Shown piece after piece: positions 5,268 to 5,900 of a stretch of DNA of 5,900 nucleotides. The position numbers and the translations under genes were made by a program. This DNA comes from Chloroflexota bacterium (lineage in GTDB: Bacteria > Chloroflexota > Dehalococcoidia > Lucifugimonadales > Australimonadaceae). The notes under the pieces are model-generated. The model searched no databases. It was not told the DNA's origin and saw only the letters and a list, made by a program, of their open reading frames with translations. The stretch's first letter is position 1, and every line of letters starts with the position of its first letter. The stretch lies in contig JAPOOH010000170.1 in NCBI GenBank assembly GCA_026713505.1, positions 1-5,900 of the forward strand, read 5' to 3'.

Positions 5268-5900
5268 TCAGCCGCGTGTCTGCGCCAGCATGCCGCACTT
5301 CGCTTCGATGCTTTCCAGCAGCTGCCGGTACGAGGCCGCGAACGCATCAACGCCGTCGCTTAGCAGCTTGTCCGTGACCGCCTGCATGTCGACGCCTGCT
5401 TCGGCCAGCGCGGCGAGGGCGGCATTCGCTTCCTGTTCCGTGCCGTCCAGCGTGAACGCGGAGACGCCGTGGTCCAGCGTCGCCTGCAGCGTGTCGGGCG
5501 GCATCGTATTCACGGAGTCCGGGCCGATGAGGTTGTCCACGTAGAGCGTGTCGGGGTAAGCGGGGTTCTTCGTGCTCGTGCTCGCCCAGAGCGGGCGCTG
5601 CACCTGCGCGCTCTGCGATCGCAGAGCGGAGAAGTCGTCCCGGGCGAAGCGCTCCTTGAAGAGCGCGTACGCGGCGCGAGCGTTCGCCACTGCTGCCTTG
5701 CCCTGCAGGGAGGGGTCGGCGCCGCCTCCCTCGAGGGCCTTGTCGACCGCAGTGTCGACGCGGCTCACGAAGAACGACGCCACCGAGGCGACGCGATCGA
5801 GCGGCCCGCCGCTCTGCGCGAGCGCCTGCAGGCCGGCGATGTAGGCGTCCATCACCCGCCGGTAGGCGTCGAGTGCGAAGATGAGCGTGACATTCACGTT
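5268..5900 (-). CDS. tal: Transaldolase, C-terminal part (5' end beyond window)
   Basis: Transfers a dihydroxyacetone unit between sugar phosphates (sedoheptulose-7-P plus glyceraldehyde-3-P to erythrose-4-P plus fructose-6-P) in the non-oxidative pentose phosphate branch. The frame is open to the right edge, showing the last 210 residues. The first visible residues, NVNVTLIFALDAYRRVMDAY, are the internal family motif GINVNVTLIFS; the GTG codon at 5897 is therefore not a start. Next come FFVSRVDTAVDK, then RPLWASTSTKNPAYPDTLYV, whose Lys (codon 5570-5568) is the expected Schiff-base residue, then NLIGPDSVNTMPPDTL. This is the longer, actinobacterial/cyanobacterial-type transaldolase, not the E. 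coli TalB type. The fragment ends at its own TGA, so it is not fused to phosphoglucose isomerase as some relatives are. It leads the visible tal-gnd-pgl order; the promoter lies outside. Confidence 0.94.
   Translation of the reverse strand, partial: NVNVTLIFALDAYRRVMDAYIAGLQALAQSGGPLDRVASVASFFVSRVDTAVDKALEGGGADPSLQGKAAVANARAAYALFKERFARDDFSALRSQSAQVQRPLWASTSTKNPAYPDTLYVDNLIGPDSVNTMPPDTLQATLDHGVSAFTLDGTEQEANAALAALAEAGVDMQAVTDKLLSDGVDAFAASYRQLLESIEAKCGMLAQTRG

Noticed and set aside
5895..5897. GTG at 5897 as a start codon for tal
   Set aside because: It falls inside the conserved NVNVTLIF motif in the middle of transaldolase, so the true start is outside the window.

Overview
The window is a GC-rich bacterial segment (about two thirds G+C by eye) packed with short intergenic gaps. 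The gene set suggests a Chloroflexota-like or related high-GC bacterium: an archaeal-style DCD/DUT nucleotidohydrolase, a PaREP1-like helical protein, an actinobacterial-type long transaldolase and an Lgt that lacks the proteobacterial His in its GG-x-x-x-H-G motif. This placement is inference from protein style only and is weak at genus or order level.

Left region (1-1876, minus strand): a clear sigma70-type promoter (TTGACA, 17 nt, TATAGT) drives a two-gene unit. The first gene is a DCD/DUT-superfamily enzyme whose motifs fit a dUTP diphosphatase better than a dCTP deaminase. The second is a FAD-dependent amine/amino-acid oxidase of the DAO/glycine oxidase type. The two overlap by ATGA, and the oxidase runs off the left edge only a few codons before its expected end. 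Upstream of this promoter is a possible 32-codon small ORF with a good Shine-Dalgarno.

Centre (1872-3470, plus strand): lgt (prolipoprotein diacylglyceryl transferase) most likely begins at a GTG at 1933, because the first ATG (1876) overlaps a perfect TATAAT. About 100 bp downstream lies a small PaREP1/HEPN-like all-helical protein of unknown function. It converges on the next operon across a 45-bp gap that contains a short hairpin.

Right region (3470-5900, minus strand): the pentose phosphate genes tal (5' end outside the window), gnd (NAD-type, about 300 aa) and pgl, transcribed in that order. Pgl hydrolyses 6-phosphogluconolactone, Gnd oxidatively decarboxylates 6-phosphogluconate to ribulose-5-phosphate, and Tal rearranges the sugar phosphates of the non-oxidative branch. 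The missing partner zwf (glucose-6-phosphate dehydrogenase) is not in the window and may lie upstream of tal. The gnd-pgl gap (about 130 bp) holds two inverted repeats, one of them exactly ATTCCC-N8-GGGAAT, the architecture of the neisserial dRS3 repeat.

I see no mobile element, CRISPR array, tRNA or rRNA, and nothing that forms an obviously new multi-gene system. The most interesting points are residue substitutions in the DCD/DUT enzyme, the oxidase and Lgt, the orphan PaREP1-like gene, the candidate small ORF and the dRS3-like repeat.
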